64,000 nucleotides of DNA from Acidaminococcus fermentans DSM 20731 (GCF_000025305.1 NC_013740.1:992001-1056000); one strand, 5' to 3'; positions 22,354-31,423 are shown, counted from the stretch's first letter. The notes: generated by a model from the letters alone, not told the origin. Made by a program: numbers and translations.

Positions 22354-24114
22354 ATGTTTGAAGGCAGAATCCGGGAGGTGGGGCGGCCGGACCGGATCCC
22401 TTCCTATTTCGGACAGGAAAAGGCCGTGCTGCTGGTGGTAACGGTCACCGGCATCCTCTACAACCTGGGCATGGGAGCCGGGCCCTATTTCGAAGGCCAG
22501 CTGGCCCAGTGCCTCTACGACATTTACCAGGGGGAAGCCACTGCCGGGGACATGGCCCGTCTGGCGGCGCTCTATGTGGGAGTGATCTTCCTGGTCCAGC
22601 TGGCCCGGGCGGGGAAGCGGTACAGTGTGCGGCTCTTTGCCAACCGGGTGAGCCGGACCATGCGCCATACCCTCTACCACAGCCTGGTGCGGCTGGACGC
22701 CCATGCCCTCCAGCAGGAAAACCTGGGGAACCTGATGACCAAGGCCATGGGGGACGTGGACGCCTGTGCGGAAGGGATGCGGAAATTCACCACGGAGGTG
22801 TTCGATACCGGGGTGGTGATGGTGGTGTACCTGTCCCTGCTGCTGGCCTATGACTGGCGGCTGACCCTGCTGGCCTGTCTGTTCACTCCGGCGGCCTACT
22901 GGATCGCCAACCGGCTGAAGAAACAGGTGGCCCGGGCCAATGGGGTTTACAAGGCCACGGAAGCCCGGCTGAACACCCTGACCCTGGACCGGGTGAGCCA
23001 CGCCCTGACCTACCGGATCTACGGCCAGGAAAGCCGTCGGGATGCCGCTTACGAAACCCAGCTCACCGCCTACGAAAAGGCCAGTGCCCGGGCCAATATC
23101 TTCGAAGGGGCCCTGGGGCCTTTGTATGACGCCATTGCCATGGCCGGCACCGGGATGATCTTCTGGTTCGGGGCGAAAAACGTCCAGGGCACCGGCTGGG
23201 AAGTGTGGAACATCGCCAGCTTCACCACCTTCCTGGCCTGCTTCACCAAACTGGCGGTGAAGACCAGCCATGCGGCCAAGTTGTTCAATGCGGTCCAGAA
23301 GGCCCAGGTTTCCTGGCAGCGGATCAAACCCCTGCTCCGGCAGGCGGCACCGGAACAGGAGGAACAGCTCCTGGGTCCGGTGGAACCGGTGACCCTGGAA
23401 ATCCGGGATCTGTCCTGCCATTATCCGGGCCAGGAGAATGGCCTGGAAGGGATTTCCTTTACCGCCCGTCCCGGGGATATCATCGGCATTACGGGCCCGG
23501 TGGCCTGCGGGAAGAGCCTTTTGGGGAAGGTGTTCCTGGATGAGGTGCCCTGGACCGGCTCCATCCGGTGCAATGGACGGGATTTTTCCGCCCTGGACGG
23601 GCTGCAGCGCCGGAGCCTGATTTCCTATCTGGGCCACGATCCGGAACTGCTGACCACCTCCATCGGAGAAAACATCCGGATGGGAGACCCGGTGGAGGTG
23701 GAAAAATTCCTGGCCATGACCAACCTGGCAGGGGAAGTGGCCGCCATGCCCCAGGGAGCGGATACCCCGGTGGGCAGCGGCGGCACCCGGCTTTCCGGGG
23801 GTCAGCAGGCCCGGATTGCCCTGGCCCGGACCCTGGCCCATGCCCGGTCCATCCTGGTGCTGGACGATCCCTTTGCGGCGGTGGACCGGAAGGGGGAGAC
23901 GAAGATCCTGGATGCCATGAGAAAGACCTTTCCGGACCGGGTGATCCTGCTGATTTCCCATCGGCTCACCCATTTTCCGGAATTTACCGGGGTATTGTTC
24001 CTGGAAAAGGGCCGGGGAAAGTTCGGTACCCATGACCAGCTGCTGCAGGAAGAGCCCGGCTATGCCCGACTGGTGCAGCTCCAGCAGGAAGGAGTGGATC
24101 TGGATGAACAATGA
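22354..24114 (+). CDS. ABC exporter half-transporter 1 (permease-ATPase, degenerate Walker B)
   Basis: A 586-residue type IV ABC exporter subunit: six membrane helices (about 25-315), then an ATPase domain (about 345-575). Walker A is GPVACGKS, the signature is LSGGQ, Walker B is ILVLDDPF with Asp where the catalytic Glu should be, and the H-loop is LLISHRLTH. The next gene encodes the partner and overlaps it by 11 bases, so they form a heterodimer. The E-to-D change marks this subunit's Walker A/B as half of the non-hydrolysing site, as in TM287/288 or BmrCD type exporters. The substrate is unknown; no regulator or peptide substrate gene is adjacent. Confidence 0.92.
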   Translation: MFEGRIREVGRPDRIPSYFGQEKAVLLVVTVTGILYNLGMGAGPYFEGQLAQCLYDIYQGEATAGDMARLAALYVGVIFLVQLARAGKRYSVRLFANRVSRTMRHTLYHSLVRLDAHALQQENLGNLMTKAMGDVDACAEGMRKFTTEVFDTGVVMVVYLSLLLAYDWRLTLLACLFTPAAYWIANRLKKQVARANGVYKATEARLNTLTLDRVSHALTYRIYGQESRRDAAYETQLTAYEKASARANIFEGALGPLYDAIAMAGTGMIFWFGAKNVQGTGWEVWNIASFTTFLACFTKLAVKTSHAAKLFNAVQKAQVSWQRIKPLLRQAAPEQEEQLLGPVEPVTLEIRDLSCHYPGQENGLEGISFTARPGDIIGITGPVACGKSLLGKVFLDEVPWTGSIRCNGRDFSALDGLQRRSLISYLGHDPELLTTSIGENIRMGDPVEVEKFLAMTNLAGEVAAMPQGADTPVGSGGTRLSGGQQARIALARTLAHARSILVLDDPFAAVDRKGETKILDAMRKTFPDRVILLISHRLTHFPEFTGVLFLEKGRGKFGTHDQLLQEEPGYARLVQLQQEGVDLDEQ

Positions 24115-25744
24115 GAATCCTGTATGGAAAAGTGTCAAAGGCACCCTCCAGGCCCATCCCCGGACCTGGGCCCTGGTGGCCGTCCTGGTGGTCCTTTCGG
24201 TGACCACCTCCCTGCTGCCGCCCCTGGTACTGGAAAAAGCGGTGGACAGCCTGACGGAAGGCCGAGGGATCCCCTGGCAGCTGTGGGCTCTCTACATCGG
24301 GCTCATCGTCCTGTCGGACTGCTGTGAAACAGCCCAGAACGGGGCCATCACCCTGTTCGGCCAGAAGGTGACCCACGGGCTCCGGTCCACCCTGTGCGCC
24401 AAGCTGGACCGGCTGCCGGCCCGGTACTTTACCGGCCATCCCAGCGGTCAGACCGCTTCAGTGTTCGTCAACGACGGGGACACCATCGATGCTCTGTATT
24501 CTGACGGAATCGTGGGGATGCTGGCGGACGCCTGCAAACTGCTGGGGATTTTGGGGATCCTGTGGAGCCGGAGCCGGGGCCTGTTCGCCATCCTGTGCCT
24601 GGTGCTGCCCCTGCTGTTTATGCTCACCCGGCATTTCCAGCGGGGGACCCTGGCGGCCCAGCGGGAAAACCGGCGGGCCATCGGACGGGTGAACAGCCAT
24701 GTGCCGGAGACCATCCGAAACATCCGGACCATCCACACCCTGGGGAAGGAACCGTATATGGAAGACCGGTACGATTCCCTGATCACCGACAGCTTCCGGG
24801 CCATCAACCGGGCCAATGTGTTCGACGGGATCTATTCTCCCATCATCCTGGTGACCCAGGCGGCAGTGGTGGCGGTGATCATGGTGGGAGCCTCCCAGGG
24901 GCCTGCCTGGGCGGATCTGTTCGGTCTTTCCGTTGGGTCTGCCGTGGCGGTGATCGCTTATGTGGGGAAGATCTTCGGTCCCCTGGAAAGCATCGGCATG
25001 GAAATCCAGAGCATCCAGAGCGCCATGGCCGGGATCCAGCACATCGGGGAATTCCTGGATGAACCGGAACGGGAACCGGTTTCCGCCAGTCCCCTGCCGG
25101 AAGAACTGCGGCAAAAGGCGGTGGCTTTTTCCCATGTGACTTTCGGGTACGATCCGGCCCGGCCCATCCTCCGGGACTTTTCCTGCAGCCTGGAACCCGG
25201 GGAACAGGCCATCCTCATGGGGCCCAGCGGCTGCGGGAAAAGCACCCTGTTCAAGCTGCTGCTGGGGATGTACAGTCCCTGGCAGGGAAATGTGGCTCTT
25301 TTGGGACACCGGGCCGGGACCATCCCGGAAGGGGAGAAACGCAGTCTGTACGGCTGTGTGGAACAGGAGTTTTCCATTGTTCCCGGAACGGTGGCGGACC
25401 AGGTGACCCTGGGGGACGGTTCGGTGACTCCGGAACAGGTGGACCGGGCCCTGGCCCTGGTGGGACTGAAGGAAACCGTGGACCGGATGCCCCAGGGGAA
25501 GGAAACCCCCATGGGGGACGAACTGTTCTCCCAGGGAGAACTCCAGCTGCTGAACATTGCCCGGGCGGTGGCCAGGGAACCCCGGCTGCTCCTTCTGGAC
25601 GAAATCACCGCCAACCTGGACAGCCAGACGGAAGCCCGGGTGCTGGAAGCCCTGGAACGGGCCGCCCGGGGCCGCACGGTGCTCAGCATCTCCCACCGGT
25701 TCTCCCGGATGATGGCAGGGCAGAGGATCGTGAGGATGGGGTGA
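24104..25744 (+). CDS. ABC exporter half-transporter 2 (permease-ATPase, degenerate signature)
   Basis: A 546-residue partner of the preceding subunit, starting at ATG 24104 with AAGGAG upstream and overlapping the previous gene by 11 bases. Six membrane helices occupy about 25-300. The ATPase domain has Walker A GPSGCGKST, a degenerate signature FSQGE instead of LSGGQ, Walker B LLLLDEITANLD with the catalytic Glu, and H-loop SISHRFSR. Its defective signature complements the defective Walker B of subunit 1, so one of the two composite ATP sites is inactive and the other competent. This arrangement is expected of a heterodimeric exporter. Confidence 0.92.
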   Translation: MNNENPVWKSVKGTLQAHPRTWALVAVLVVLSVTTSLLPPLVLEKAVDSLTEGRGIPWQLWALYIGLIVLSDCCETAQNGAITLFGQKVTHGLRSTLCAKLDRLPARYFTGHPSGQTASVFVNDGDTIDALYSDGIVGMLADACKLLGILGILWSRSRGLFAILCLVLPLLFMLTRHFQRGTLAAQRENRRAIGRVNSHVPETIRNIRTIHTLGKEPYMEDRYDSLITDSFRAINRANVFDGIYSPIILVTQAAVVAVIMVGASQGPAWADLFGLSVGSAVAVIAYVGKIFGPLESIGMEIQSIQSAMAGIQHIGEFLDEPEREPVSASPLPEELRQKAVAFSHVTFGYDPARPILRDFSCSLEPGEQAILMGPSGCGKSTLFKLLLGMYSPWQGNVALLGHRAGTIPEGEKRSLYGCVEQEFSIVPGTVADQVTLGDGSVTPEQVDRALALVGLKETVDRMPQGKETPMGDELFSQGELQLLNIARAVAREPRLLLLDEITANLDSQTEARVLEALERAARGRTVLSISHRFSRMMAGQRIVRMG

Positions 25745-25750
25745 TTGGTT

Positions 25751-25774
25751 GTCAACGGCCAGTGACCAGTGACC
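25751..25774. repeat. Heptameric tandem repeat tract
   Basis: GTCAACG, GCCAGTG, ACCAGTG, ACC in 7-bp register, i.e. CAGTGAC twice. It stops 3 bases before the terminator hairpin at 25778. Confidence 0.7.
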
Positions 25775-25777
25775 GGC

Positions 25778-25823
25778 AAAGGGGCTGTGAAAAAATGAGA
25801 AATCATTTTTTCACAGCCCCTTT
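25778..25823. terminator. Strong bidirectional terminator
   Basis: A 21-bp perfect stem with loop GAAA (arms 25778-25798 and 25803-25823; core GGGGCTGTGAAAAAATGA), then TTTT on the plus strand. It separates the ABC genes from the convergent TPR gene. Confidence 0.95.
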
Positions 25824-25826
25824 TTT

Positions 25827-26843
25827 TCAATATCCCAACTTCTTCTTCAGTTCTTCCATATCCTTTTCCGACAGGAAGGGACGGATCACATCCAGGTAAT
25901 AGTCCGCTTCCTGTTCTCTGCCCGCCTTGTGGCAGGCCTGGGCTCCGCCGGCGGCCAGCCGGAGCACTTCCGGATTGGGGCCCAGGGGGATGTCTTCCTT
26001 CTGGGTGAAGGCGGTGAGTTCTTCCCGGGTGGCCGGCGCCAGTTCATCTCCCAGCTTCTGGGCGATGGTTTCCAGCTGGCCCTTTACGGCCCCTTCCTCC
26101 CCGTAGTTCAGGCTCAGCAGGAAGGCGTACCGGGCACCCTGCCAGTTGCCCTTGTGGAGCAGCCGTTCCCCTTCGTTCCGGTAGCACCGGGCCAGGTCGG
26201 CAGGGCGGAAAGCCTGCCGGAAGGCATCCCGGTTCACCCGTCCGAAACCGTCCCAGTCCTTTTCTTCCCGGAGCACAGACAGATAGCAGAACCGCACCGG
26301 GGCACTGGTGGGATCCCAGCGGAGTCCCTTTTCCAGGGCTTTCCGGGCCGCTTTGGTCTGGCCCTGGGCCAGTTCCAGTTCGCCCAGCAGCAGGTAGAGC
26401 AGATGGAAGGGGAAAGGAGCCTGCTGGACGGCCTTTCTGGGCTGGTAAAACTGCTGGTACAGCACCATTTCCATAGGCTCCGCAAAGGAACGGAATTCCA
26501 CTTCCGAATCCGGCTGGAACAGGGCGGAATGCTCCGCCTCCCGGATATGGGGGGTGAGGATGGCCCGTGCCTTGTCATAATCCCCGGCGCCGGTGAGTTT
26601 CTGGGCTTCCGCCAGATCGGCCCGGAATTTTTCAAAGGCGTGGCTGAACATATCCGCAAAATGTTGCCGGCTCTCTTCCGGCATCAGCTTGTACAGCAGC
26701 TGGGTGCAGGCCCGGATGATTTCCCGGTGCAGGGGATGGTCCCGGTACAGCTCCATGCAGCCCTGCAGATATTTGATGTCTTTCTGGGAGTTCCCGGTCA
26801 GGTTCTCCCGGATGGATTTCAGGATGGATTCCAGTTCTTCCAT
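25827..26843 (-). CDS. TPR-like protein of unknown function
   Basis: A 338-residue, mostly helical cytoplasmic protein. It has tetratricopeptide-like helix pairs, most clearly LLYLLLGELELAQGQTKAAR, then KALEKGLRWDPTSAPVRFCY in the middle and the charged C-terminal helices EADYYLDVIRPFLSEKDMEE. There are no catalytic motifs, signal peptide or membrane segments. GGAGGAAGAATC precedes ATG 26843. It is divergent from pheST and shares a short promoter region. It would serve protein-protein interactions, partner unknown. Confidence 0.7.
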   Translation of the reverse strand: MEELESILKSIRENLTGNSQKDIKYLQGCMELYRDHPLHREIIRACTQLLYKLMPEESRQHFADMFSHAFEKFRADLAEAQKLTGAGDYDKARAILTPHIREAEHSALFQPDSEVEFRSFAEPMEMVLYQQFYQPRKAVQQAPFPFHLLYLLLGELELAQGQTKAARKALEKGLRWDPTSAPVRFCYLSVLREEKDWDGFGRVNRDAFRQAFRPADLARCYRNEGERLLHKGNWQGARYAFLLSLNYGEEGAVKGQLETIAQKLGDELAPATREELTAFTQKEDIPLGPNPEVLRLAAGGAQACHKAGREQEADYYLDVIRPFLSEKDMEELKKKLGY

Positions 26844-26877
26844 GATTCTTCCTCCGATTCATTGCAGTTTGTATTCT

Positions 26878-26906
26878 ATTATACAGCCCTTGCCCCCTTC
26901 CTTCAA
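26878..26906 (-). promoter_or_regulatory. Promoter of the TPR-like gene
   Basis: Minus strand TTGAAG (26906-26901), 17 bp, TATAAT (26883-26878). It overlaps the oppositely directed pheS promoter. Confidence 0.8.
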
Positions 26907-26918
26907 CTGTGCTATAAT
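26890..26918 (+). promoter_or_regulatory. Promoter of the T-box-pheST operon
   Basis: TTGCCC (26890-26895), 17 bp, TATAAT (26913-26918) with an extended TGC. It overlaps the divergent TPR gene promoter almost completely. Confidence 0.75.
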
Positions 26919-26939
26919 AGTTCCATTCAATTCCATACC

Positions 26940-27153
26940 TTGCCATGAACAGGAGAGTACTCATTTCCGGAGGTCACAGAGAGTGGGGAGCAGGTGGGAG
27001 CCCCATACGGAAAGAAACGGGGAAGTTCACCTGGGAGCAACCGGACTGAACGGAGTAGGTCCGGCGCCGGCCCCGTTATCGGCCAGATGAGTGAAAAAAT
27101 AGGGTGGTACCGCGAACCTTCGCCCCTTGTGGGGACGGAGGTTCTATTTTTTT
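26940..27153 (+). ncRNA. T-box riboswitch (phenylalanine specifier) upstream of pheST
   Basis: The hallmark T-box sequence AGGGTGGTACCGCG is at 27101-27114. Stem I begins near 26946 (AGGAGAGTACTC), and the 3' side of its specifier loop reads GGAAGTTCACC, offering UUC (27026-27028), a Phe codon. The intrinsic terminator is GAACCTTCGCCCC/GGGGACGGAGGTTC (27114-27144) followed by TATTTTTTT. Uncharged tRNA-Phe binding would favour the antiterminator and turn on phenylalanyl-tRNA synthetase. Confidence 0.95.
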
Positions 27154-27166
27154 AGGAGGCGTGAAC

Positions 27167-28189
27167 ATGAGCGATAAACTGCAGGAACTGCGGGAGAAGA
27201 TCCAGAAGGATCTCAGTCAAGTCAAAAGTGTGGAAGATCTGAAGAACATCCGGGTCCAGTACCTGGGCAAGAAGGGGGCCCTGACCTCCATTCTCCGGAG
27301 CCTGGGAGACGTGGCGGCGGAAGAACGGCCGAAGATCGGCAAAATGGTCAACGAAGTCCGGGCCAAGATGGAACAGCGGATCAACGAACAGATGAAGCTG
27401 CTGGAAGCCCATCAGATGGAAGAAAAACTGGCCAGTGAAACCCTGGATTTCACCCTGCCGGGACGGAAACCGGCCCTGGGCCATCTCCATCCGGTGACCC
27501 AGACCCTGCGGGACATCAAGAAAGTGTTCATGCGCATGGGGTTCGAAGTGGTGGAAGGCCCGGAAATCGAAACGGACTATTTCAACTTTGAAGCCCTGAA
27601 CCTGCCCAAGGACCATCCGGCCCGGGATATGCAGGATACCTTCTACATCACCGATGACATCCTGCTCCGGACCCAGACTTCCGGGGTACAGGCCCGTACC
27701 ATGCAGAGCCGGGAACCCAACACCCCCATCCGGATGATCTGCCCGGGCACCGTGTACCGGAACGACTACGATGCCACCCATTCTCCCATGTTCCATCAGG
27801 TGGAAGGCCTGGTGGTGGACAAGGATATTTCCCTGGCGGACCTGAAAGGGACCCTGGAACTGTTCTGCAAGGAGATGTTCGGGGACAGCGTGAAGATCCG
27901 GCTGCGGCCCAGCTTCTTCCCCTTCACGGAACCCTCCTGCGAAGTGGATATCAGCTGCGTCATGTGCGGGGGCAAGGGCTGCCGGGTGTGCAAGAACTCC
28001 GGCTGGCTGGAAATCCTGGGGGCCGGGATGGTGCATCCCAACGTGCTGCGGATGAGCGGCTACGATCCGGACAAAATGAAGGGCTTTGCCTTCGGGATGG
28101 GCGTGGAACGGATTGCCATGCTGCGGTACGGCATCGACGATCTCCGTCTGTTCTTCGAAAATGACCTGCGGTTCATCCGTCAATTCTGA
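27167..28189 (+). CDS. pheS: Phenylalanyl-tRNA synthetase alpha subunit
   Basis: A 340-residue class II synthetase catalytic subunit, an alpha2beta2 partner of PheT. An N-terminal coiled-coil (about 1-85, KLQELREKIQKDL) is followed by motif 1 (HPVTQTLRDIKKVFMRMGF), motif 2 (GTVYRNDYDATHSPMFHQVEG) and motif 3 (FAFGMGVERIAMLRYGI). The Phe pocket region PSCEVDISCVMCGGKGCRVC includes four cysteines. ATG 27167 follows TAGGAGG directly after the T-box terminator, so expression depends on phenylalanine tRNA charging. pheT follows after 17 bp. Confidence 0.97.
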   Translation: MSDKLQELREKIQKDLSQVKSVEDLKNIRVQYLGKKGALTSILRSLGDVAAEERPKIGKMVNEVRAKMEQRINEQMKLLEAHQMEEKLASETLDFTLPGRKPALGHLHPVTQTLRDIKKVFMRMGFEVVEGPEIETDYFNFEALNLPKDHPARDMQDTFYITDDILLRTQTSGVQARTMQSREPNTPIRMICPGTVYRNDYDATHSPMFHQVEGLVVDKDISLADLKGTLELFCKEMFGDSVKIRLRPSFFPFTEPSCEVDISCVMCGGKGCRVCKNSGWLEILGAGMVHPNVLRMSGYDPDKMKGFAFGMGVERIAMLRYGIDDLRLFFENDLRFIRQF

Positions 28190-28206
28190 GTGGGAGGCAA
28201 AGGACA

Positions 28207-30645
28207 ATGTTAGCTTCTATTAATTGGTTGAAACAATATGTGGATATTCCCGTAACGCCGGAAGTGCTGGCGGACAAACTGACCCGGGTGGGCCTGGAAG
28301 TGGAACAGGTAATCCATCTGGGCGAAGGCCTGGAAGGGGTCATCACCGGGAAGGTGGCCCAGATCGAACGGCATCCCAATTCTGACCATCTGTGGATCTG
28401 CCAGATGGACCTGGGGCAGGGGGAACTGGTCCAGATCCTCACCGGGGCCCAGAACGTGCATCAGGGGGATATGGTACCGGTGGCCGTGGTGGGCTCCCAT
28501 CTGCCCGGCGGCATGACCCTGAAGGCCGCCAAGATGCGGGGCCTGGATTCCAACGGCATGCTGTGCAGCGCCGGGGAACTGGGCATCGATGCCAAACTGC
28601 TGCTGCCGGAACAGCGGGACGGGATCTTCATCCTGCCGGAAAACACTCCCATCGGGGTGGACGTGAAGGAACTGCTGGGGCTGGATGATGTGGTGCTGGA
28701 TATCGACCTGACCGCCAACCGCAGCGACTGCTTCAACATGCTGGGCCTGGCCCGGGAAACTGCCGCGGTGCTGGGACAAAGCCTGCGTCTGCCCAAACTG
28801 GCCACCCGGGACGAAGCGGCCGGCAGCGCAGCCGACTGCGCCAAGGTGGAAATCCAGTGCAAAGACCTGTGCACCCGGTTCGCCATGCGGATGGTGAAGG
28901 ATATCCAGGTGACGGAATCTCCTGAATGGATGCAGAAACTGCTCCGAGCCGTGAACATCCGTCCCATCAACAATGTGGTGGACGTGACCAACTATGTGAT
29001 GATGGAACTGGGCCAGCCCATGCATGCCTACGACTATGACACGGTGGCGGACCACACCTGGATCGTCCGCCGGGCCCAGGAAGGGGAGACCCTGGTGACC
29101 CTGGACGGCCAGAAACGGGACCTGAATCCCAACATGATCGTCATCGCCGACCCGGAAAAAGCCATTGGTCTGGGGGGCGTCATGGGCGGCCTGGCTACGG
29201 AAGTCACCGGCAAGACCGTGAACGTGATGCTGGAATCCGCCACCTTCTACGGCCCCAGCATCCGGCACACCTCCAAGGACCTGGGCCTGCGCAGTGAAGC
29301 TTCCCAGCGGTTCGAACGGGGGGTGGACACCATCCGGGACCACGATGCCCTGAACCGGGCTGTGCACCTGCTGGAAGAAATGGGCGCCTGCAAGGCCGTG
29401 GCCGGTGTGGTGGAAGACTACCCGGTACCCCAGGAACCGGTGAAGATCAAGGCCCTGCCGGAAGCCCTGCGCCGGCGGATCGGCACGGAAGAAATCACCG
29501 ATGCAGAGATGCGCTCCATCCTGGAAGGGCTCCGGTTCGATGTGGAACCCCAGGCCGACGGAAGCTGGCTGGTCACCGTGCCCACCTGGCGGAACGACTG
29601 CACCTGCGATGCGGACCTGTCTGAAGAAGTGGCCCGGATGTACGGCTACGACAAGATCCCGTCCACCCTGCCCCAGCTGGATATGGCCCGGGGCGGCCAG
29701 GCTCCCATCGAGGACGTGAAGGACAAGGTACGGAACTGCCTGGCGGATGCGGGTCTGGACGAAGTGATGACCTACACCTTCATCAACGCCGGGGACTTTG
29801 ACAAACTGGGACTGGGTGCCGACGACAGCCGCCGGCAGGCCATCCAGATCATCAACCCCATCAGCGACGATTTCCGCACCATGCGCACCACCCTGGTGCC
29901 CAGCCTGCTGAATACCGCCGCCTACAACCTGGCCCGGCAGAACGACCGGGTGGCCCTGTTCGAAGTGGGCCGGGTGTTCCTGCCCAAGGCTCTGCCCCTG
30001 ACAGAACAGCCTGCGGAAAAGACCCGTCTGTGTGTGGTGCTGTCCGGCAAACGGAATGAACTGAACTGGACCGAAAGCAAGGACGCGGTGGACTTCTTCG
30101 ACCTGAAAGGGGACCTGGAACTGGTGCTGGAAGTGCTCCAGGCCAGCGGCGTGACTTACGCCAAACCGGAAGAGAAGTTCCTCCATCCCGGCAAGAGCTG
30201 CACCGTGCTCCATGACGGGAAGGCCGTGGGCTTCATGGGGGCCCTCCATCCCCAGGTGCAGGACCGGTTCGGCCTCAGCGGGGAAACCTTCGTGCTGGAA
30301 CTGGATCTGAGCAGCTTCGTGGAGGGGGCGGAACGGATTCCCCAGTTCACCCATATTCCCCAGTTCCCCAGCACCAGCCGGGATATTGCCGTGGTGGTGC
30401 CCCAGACCGTCAGCGCCGTTGACCTGATGGCGGAAATCCGCACCCAGGCCGGCCCGCTGCTGAAGGATGTGCGGCTGTTCGACGTGTACAGCGGCAAGCA
30501 GGTGAAAGCCGGGTGCAAGAGCGTGGCCTTCAGCCTGACCTTCCAGGATATTACCCGGACCCTCCAGGACAAGGAAATCAACGACATCATCAACCAGGTG
30601 GTGAAGAAAGTCCAGGAACGGTTCGAAGGGGAATTGAGAGAGTAA
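28207..30645 (+). CDS. pheT: Phenylalanyl-tRNA synthetase beta subunit
   Basis: An 812-residue beta subunit. The N-terminal region includes a tRNA-binding OB domain (about 40-150, GLEGVITGKVAQIERHPNSD); the B3/B4 editing region follows (ITKNVVDVTNYVMMELGQP-like stretch and GGVMGGLATEVTG); then the B5 domain (FDVEPQADGSWLVTVPTWRN), the catalytic-like core, and a C-terminal anticodon-binding FDX-ACB domain (FPSTSRDIAVVVPQTVSAVD). Length is normal. GGGAGGC lies before ATG 28207. It forms an operon with pheS. Confidence 0.97.
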   Translation: MLASINWLKQYVDIPVTPEVLADKLTRVGLEVEQVIHLGEGLEGVITGKVAQIERHPNSDHLWICQMDLGQGELVQILTGAQNVHQGDMVPVAVVGSHLPGGMTLKAAKMRGLDSNGMLCSAGELGIDAKLLLPEQRDGIFILPENTPIGVDVKELLGLDDVVLDIDLTANRSDCFNMLGLARETAAVLGQSLRLPKLATRDEAAGSAADCAKVEIQCKDLCTRFAMRMVKDIQVTESPEWMQKLLRAVNIRPINNVVDVTNYVMMELGQPMHAYDYDTVADHTWIVRRAQEGETLVTLDGQKRDLNPNMIVIADPEKAIGLGGVMGGLATEVTGKTVNVMLESATFYGPSIRHTSKDLGLRSEASQRFERGVDTIRDHDALNRAVHLLEEMGACKAVAGVVEDYPVPQEPVKIKALPEALRRRIGTEEITDAEMRSILEGLRFDVEPQADGSWLVTVPTWRNDCTCDADLSEEVARMYGYDKIPSTLPQLDMARGGQAPIEDVKDKVRNCLADAGLDEVMTYTFINAGDFDKLGLGADDSRRQAIQIINPISDDFRTMRTTLVPSLLNTAAYNLARQNDRVALFEVGRVFLPKALPLTEQPAEKTRLCVVLSGKRNELNWTESKDAVDFFDLKGDLELVLEVLQASGVTYAKPEEKFLHPGKSCTVLHDGKAVGFMGALHPQVQDRFGLSGETFVLELDLSSFVEGAERIPQFTHIPQFPSTSRDIAVVVPQTVSAVDLMAEIRTQAGPLLKDVRLFDVYSGKQVKAGCKSVAFSLTFQDITRTLQDKEINDIINQVVKKVQERFEGELRE

Positions 30646-30649
30646 AAAG

Positions 30650-30670
30650 GGGTGTGAAAAAAACACACCC
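30650..30670 (+). terminator. Hairpin after pheT
   Basis: GGGTGTG/CACACCC stem with an A-rich loop, one of the GTGTGAAA hairpins. No T-run follows; the next hairpin supplies it. Confidence 0.6.
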
Positions 30671-30672
30671 TC

Positions 30673-30706
30673 GGTCAACGGTCAGCTGACCGTTGACCAC
30701 TTTTTT
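30673..30706 (+). terminator. Perfect palindrome terminator between pheT and tRNA genes
   Basis: A 26-base perfect palindrome (arms GGTCAACGGTCAG and CTGACCGTTGACC), then ACTTTTTT. The left arm also reads as two 7-bp units (GTCAACG, GTCAGCT). Confidence 0.75.
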
Positions 30707-30717
30707 CAAAAAAACTG

Positions 30718-30746
30718 TTGACAAAAATCCCTATCTATCGTATACT
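30718..30746 (+). promoter_or_regulatory. Promoter of the tRNA-Asp/Gly/Trp cluster
   Basis: TTGACA (30718-30723), 17-bp spacer, TATACT (30741-30746), about 37 bases before tRNA-Asp. Confidence 0.9.
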
Positions 30747-30782
30747 AAACAAGTCAGCGGCGCTGGAAAGCAAAGCGACAAC

Positions 30783-30859
30783 GGCCCAGTAGTTCAGTTG
30801 GTTAGAATGCCGCCCTGTCACGGCGGAGATCGTCGGTTCGAGTCCGTCCTGGGTCGCCA
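30783..30859 (+). tRNA. tRNA-Asp (GTC)
   Basis: A 77-base cloverleaf with acceptor GGCCCAG/CTGGGTC, anticodon loop CTGTCAC (GTC), T-loop GGTTCGAGTCC and encoded CCA. Confidence 0.97.
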
Positions 30860-30861
30860 AT

Positions 30862-30936
30862 GCGGAAGTAGCTCAGTGGTAGAGCATCACCTTGCCAAGG
30901 TGGGGGTCGCGAGTTCGAATCTCGTTTTCCGCTCCA
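30862..30936 (+). tRNA. tRNA-Gly (GCC)
   Basis: Acceptor GCGGAAG/TTTCCGC, anticodon loop CTTGCCA (GCC), T-loop AGTTCGAATCT and encoded CCA. Confidence 0.97.
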
Positions 30937-30937
30937 T

Positions 30938-31011
30938 AGGAGTATAGTTCAATGGTAGAGCAACGGTCTCCAAAACCGTCGATCTGGGTTCGAATCCTAG
31001 TACTCCTGCCA
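30938..31011 (+). tRNA. tRNA-Trp (CCA)
   Basis: Acceptor AGGAGTA/TACTCCT, anticodon loop CTCCAAA (CCA), T-loop GGTTCGAATCC and encoded 3' CCA. Confidence 0.97.
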
Positions 31012-31020
31012 GTGAATTTG

Positions 31021-31050
31021 AAAGGACTTCCTGAAAGGGAAGTCCTTTTT
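31021..31050 (+). terminator. Terminator of the tRNA cluster
   Basis: Eleven-bp stem AAAGGACTTCC/GGAAGTCCTTT with a 6-base loop, then TT. Confidence 0.92.
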
Positions 31051-31087
31051 CGTATATTCTGTCCCCCTTTTTACCCACCAACTCTTC

Positions 31088-31093
31088 TATAAT
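31088..31093 (+). promoter_or_regulatory. -10 element before the HIRAN gene
   Basis: TATAAT 31 bases before the start codon; no clear -35. Confidence 0.45.
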
Positions 31094-31123
31094 GGAAGTA
31101 AGAAAAAGAAAGGTGGGACAATC

Positions 31124-31423
31124 ATGAAAAAGATCTTCATTACCATTACCGGCTGCAACCATTATATGGGCTACGAGGTATTCTGGCGGAAAATGGAACT
31201 GGTGCTGAGGAAGGAACCGGACAACGAATATGATAAGGAAGCCATCCGGGTGGAACTGCCGGGCATCGGCAAAGTGGGCTATGTGGCCAACAGCCCCCAC
31301 ACCGTGCTGGGGGACACCTGCAGTGCAGGACGGATCTATGACAAAATCGGCAAAAAAGCCCATGCCAAGGTAGTGCTGGTCACCGGACGGGGCGTGGTAG
31401 CACAGGTGAAGAAGGAAAAGTGA
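31124..31423 (+). CDS. HIRAN domain protein
   Basis: A 99-residue stand-alone HIRAN domain. The diagnostic pattern is LRKEPDNEYDKEAIRVEL, then GKVGYVANSPHTVL. In larger proteins HIRAN binds single-stranded or damaged DNA 3' ends (HLTF, Rad5), and the free-standing bacterial form is thought to act in DNA metabolism. An N-terminal extension (KKIFITITGCNHYMGYEVF) precedes it. AAGGTGGG lies before ATG 31124. It is a single gene with no repair partners nearby. Confidence 0.85.
   Translation: MKKIFITITGCNHYMGYEVFWRKMELVLRKEPDNEYDKEAIRVELPGIGKVGYVANSPHTVLGDTCSAGRIYDKIGKKAHAKVVLVTGRGVVAQVKKEK

Noticed and set aside
26940-27166. Coding frame GTG 27104 as the pheS start
   Set aside because: It lies inside the T-box conserved sequence and terminator; ATG 27167 after TAGGAGG starts the PheS family N-terminus.
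30887-31363. A 158-codon minus-strand frame across the tRNA-Gly/Trp genes
   Set aside because: Its end reads GFEPRSTVLETVALPLNY and RFELATPTLAR, the well-known spurious translation of tRNA genes; the tRNAs are the real feature.
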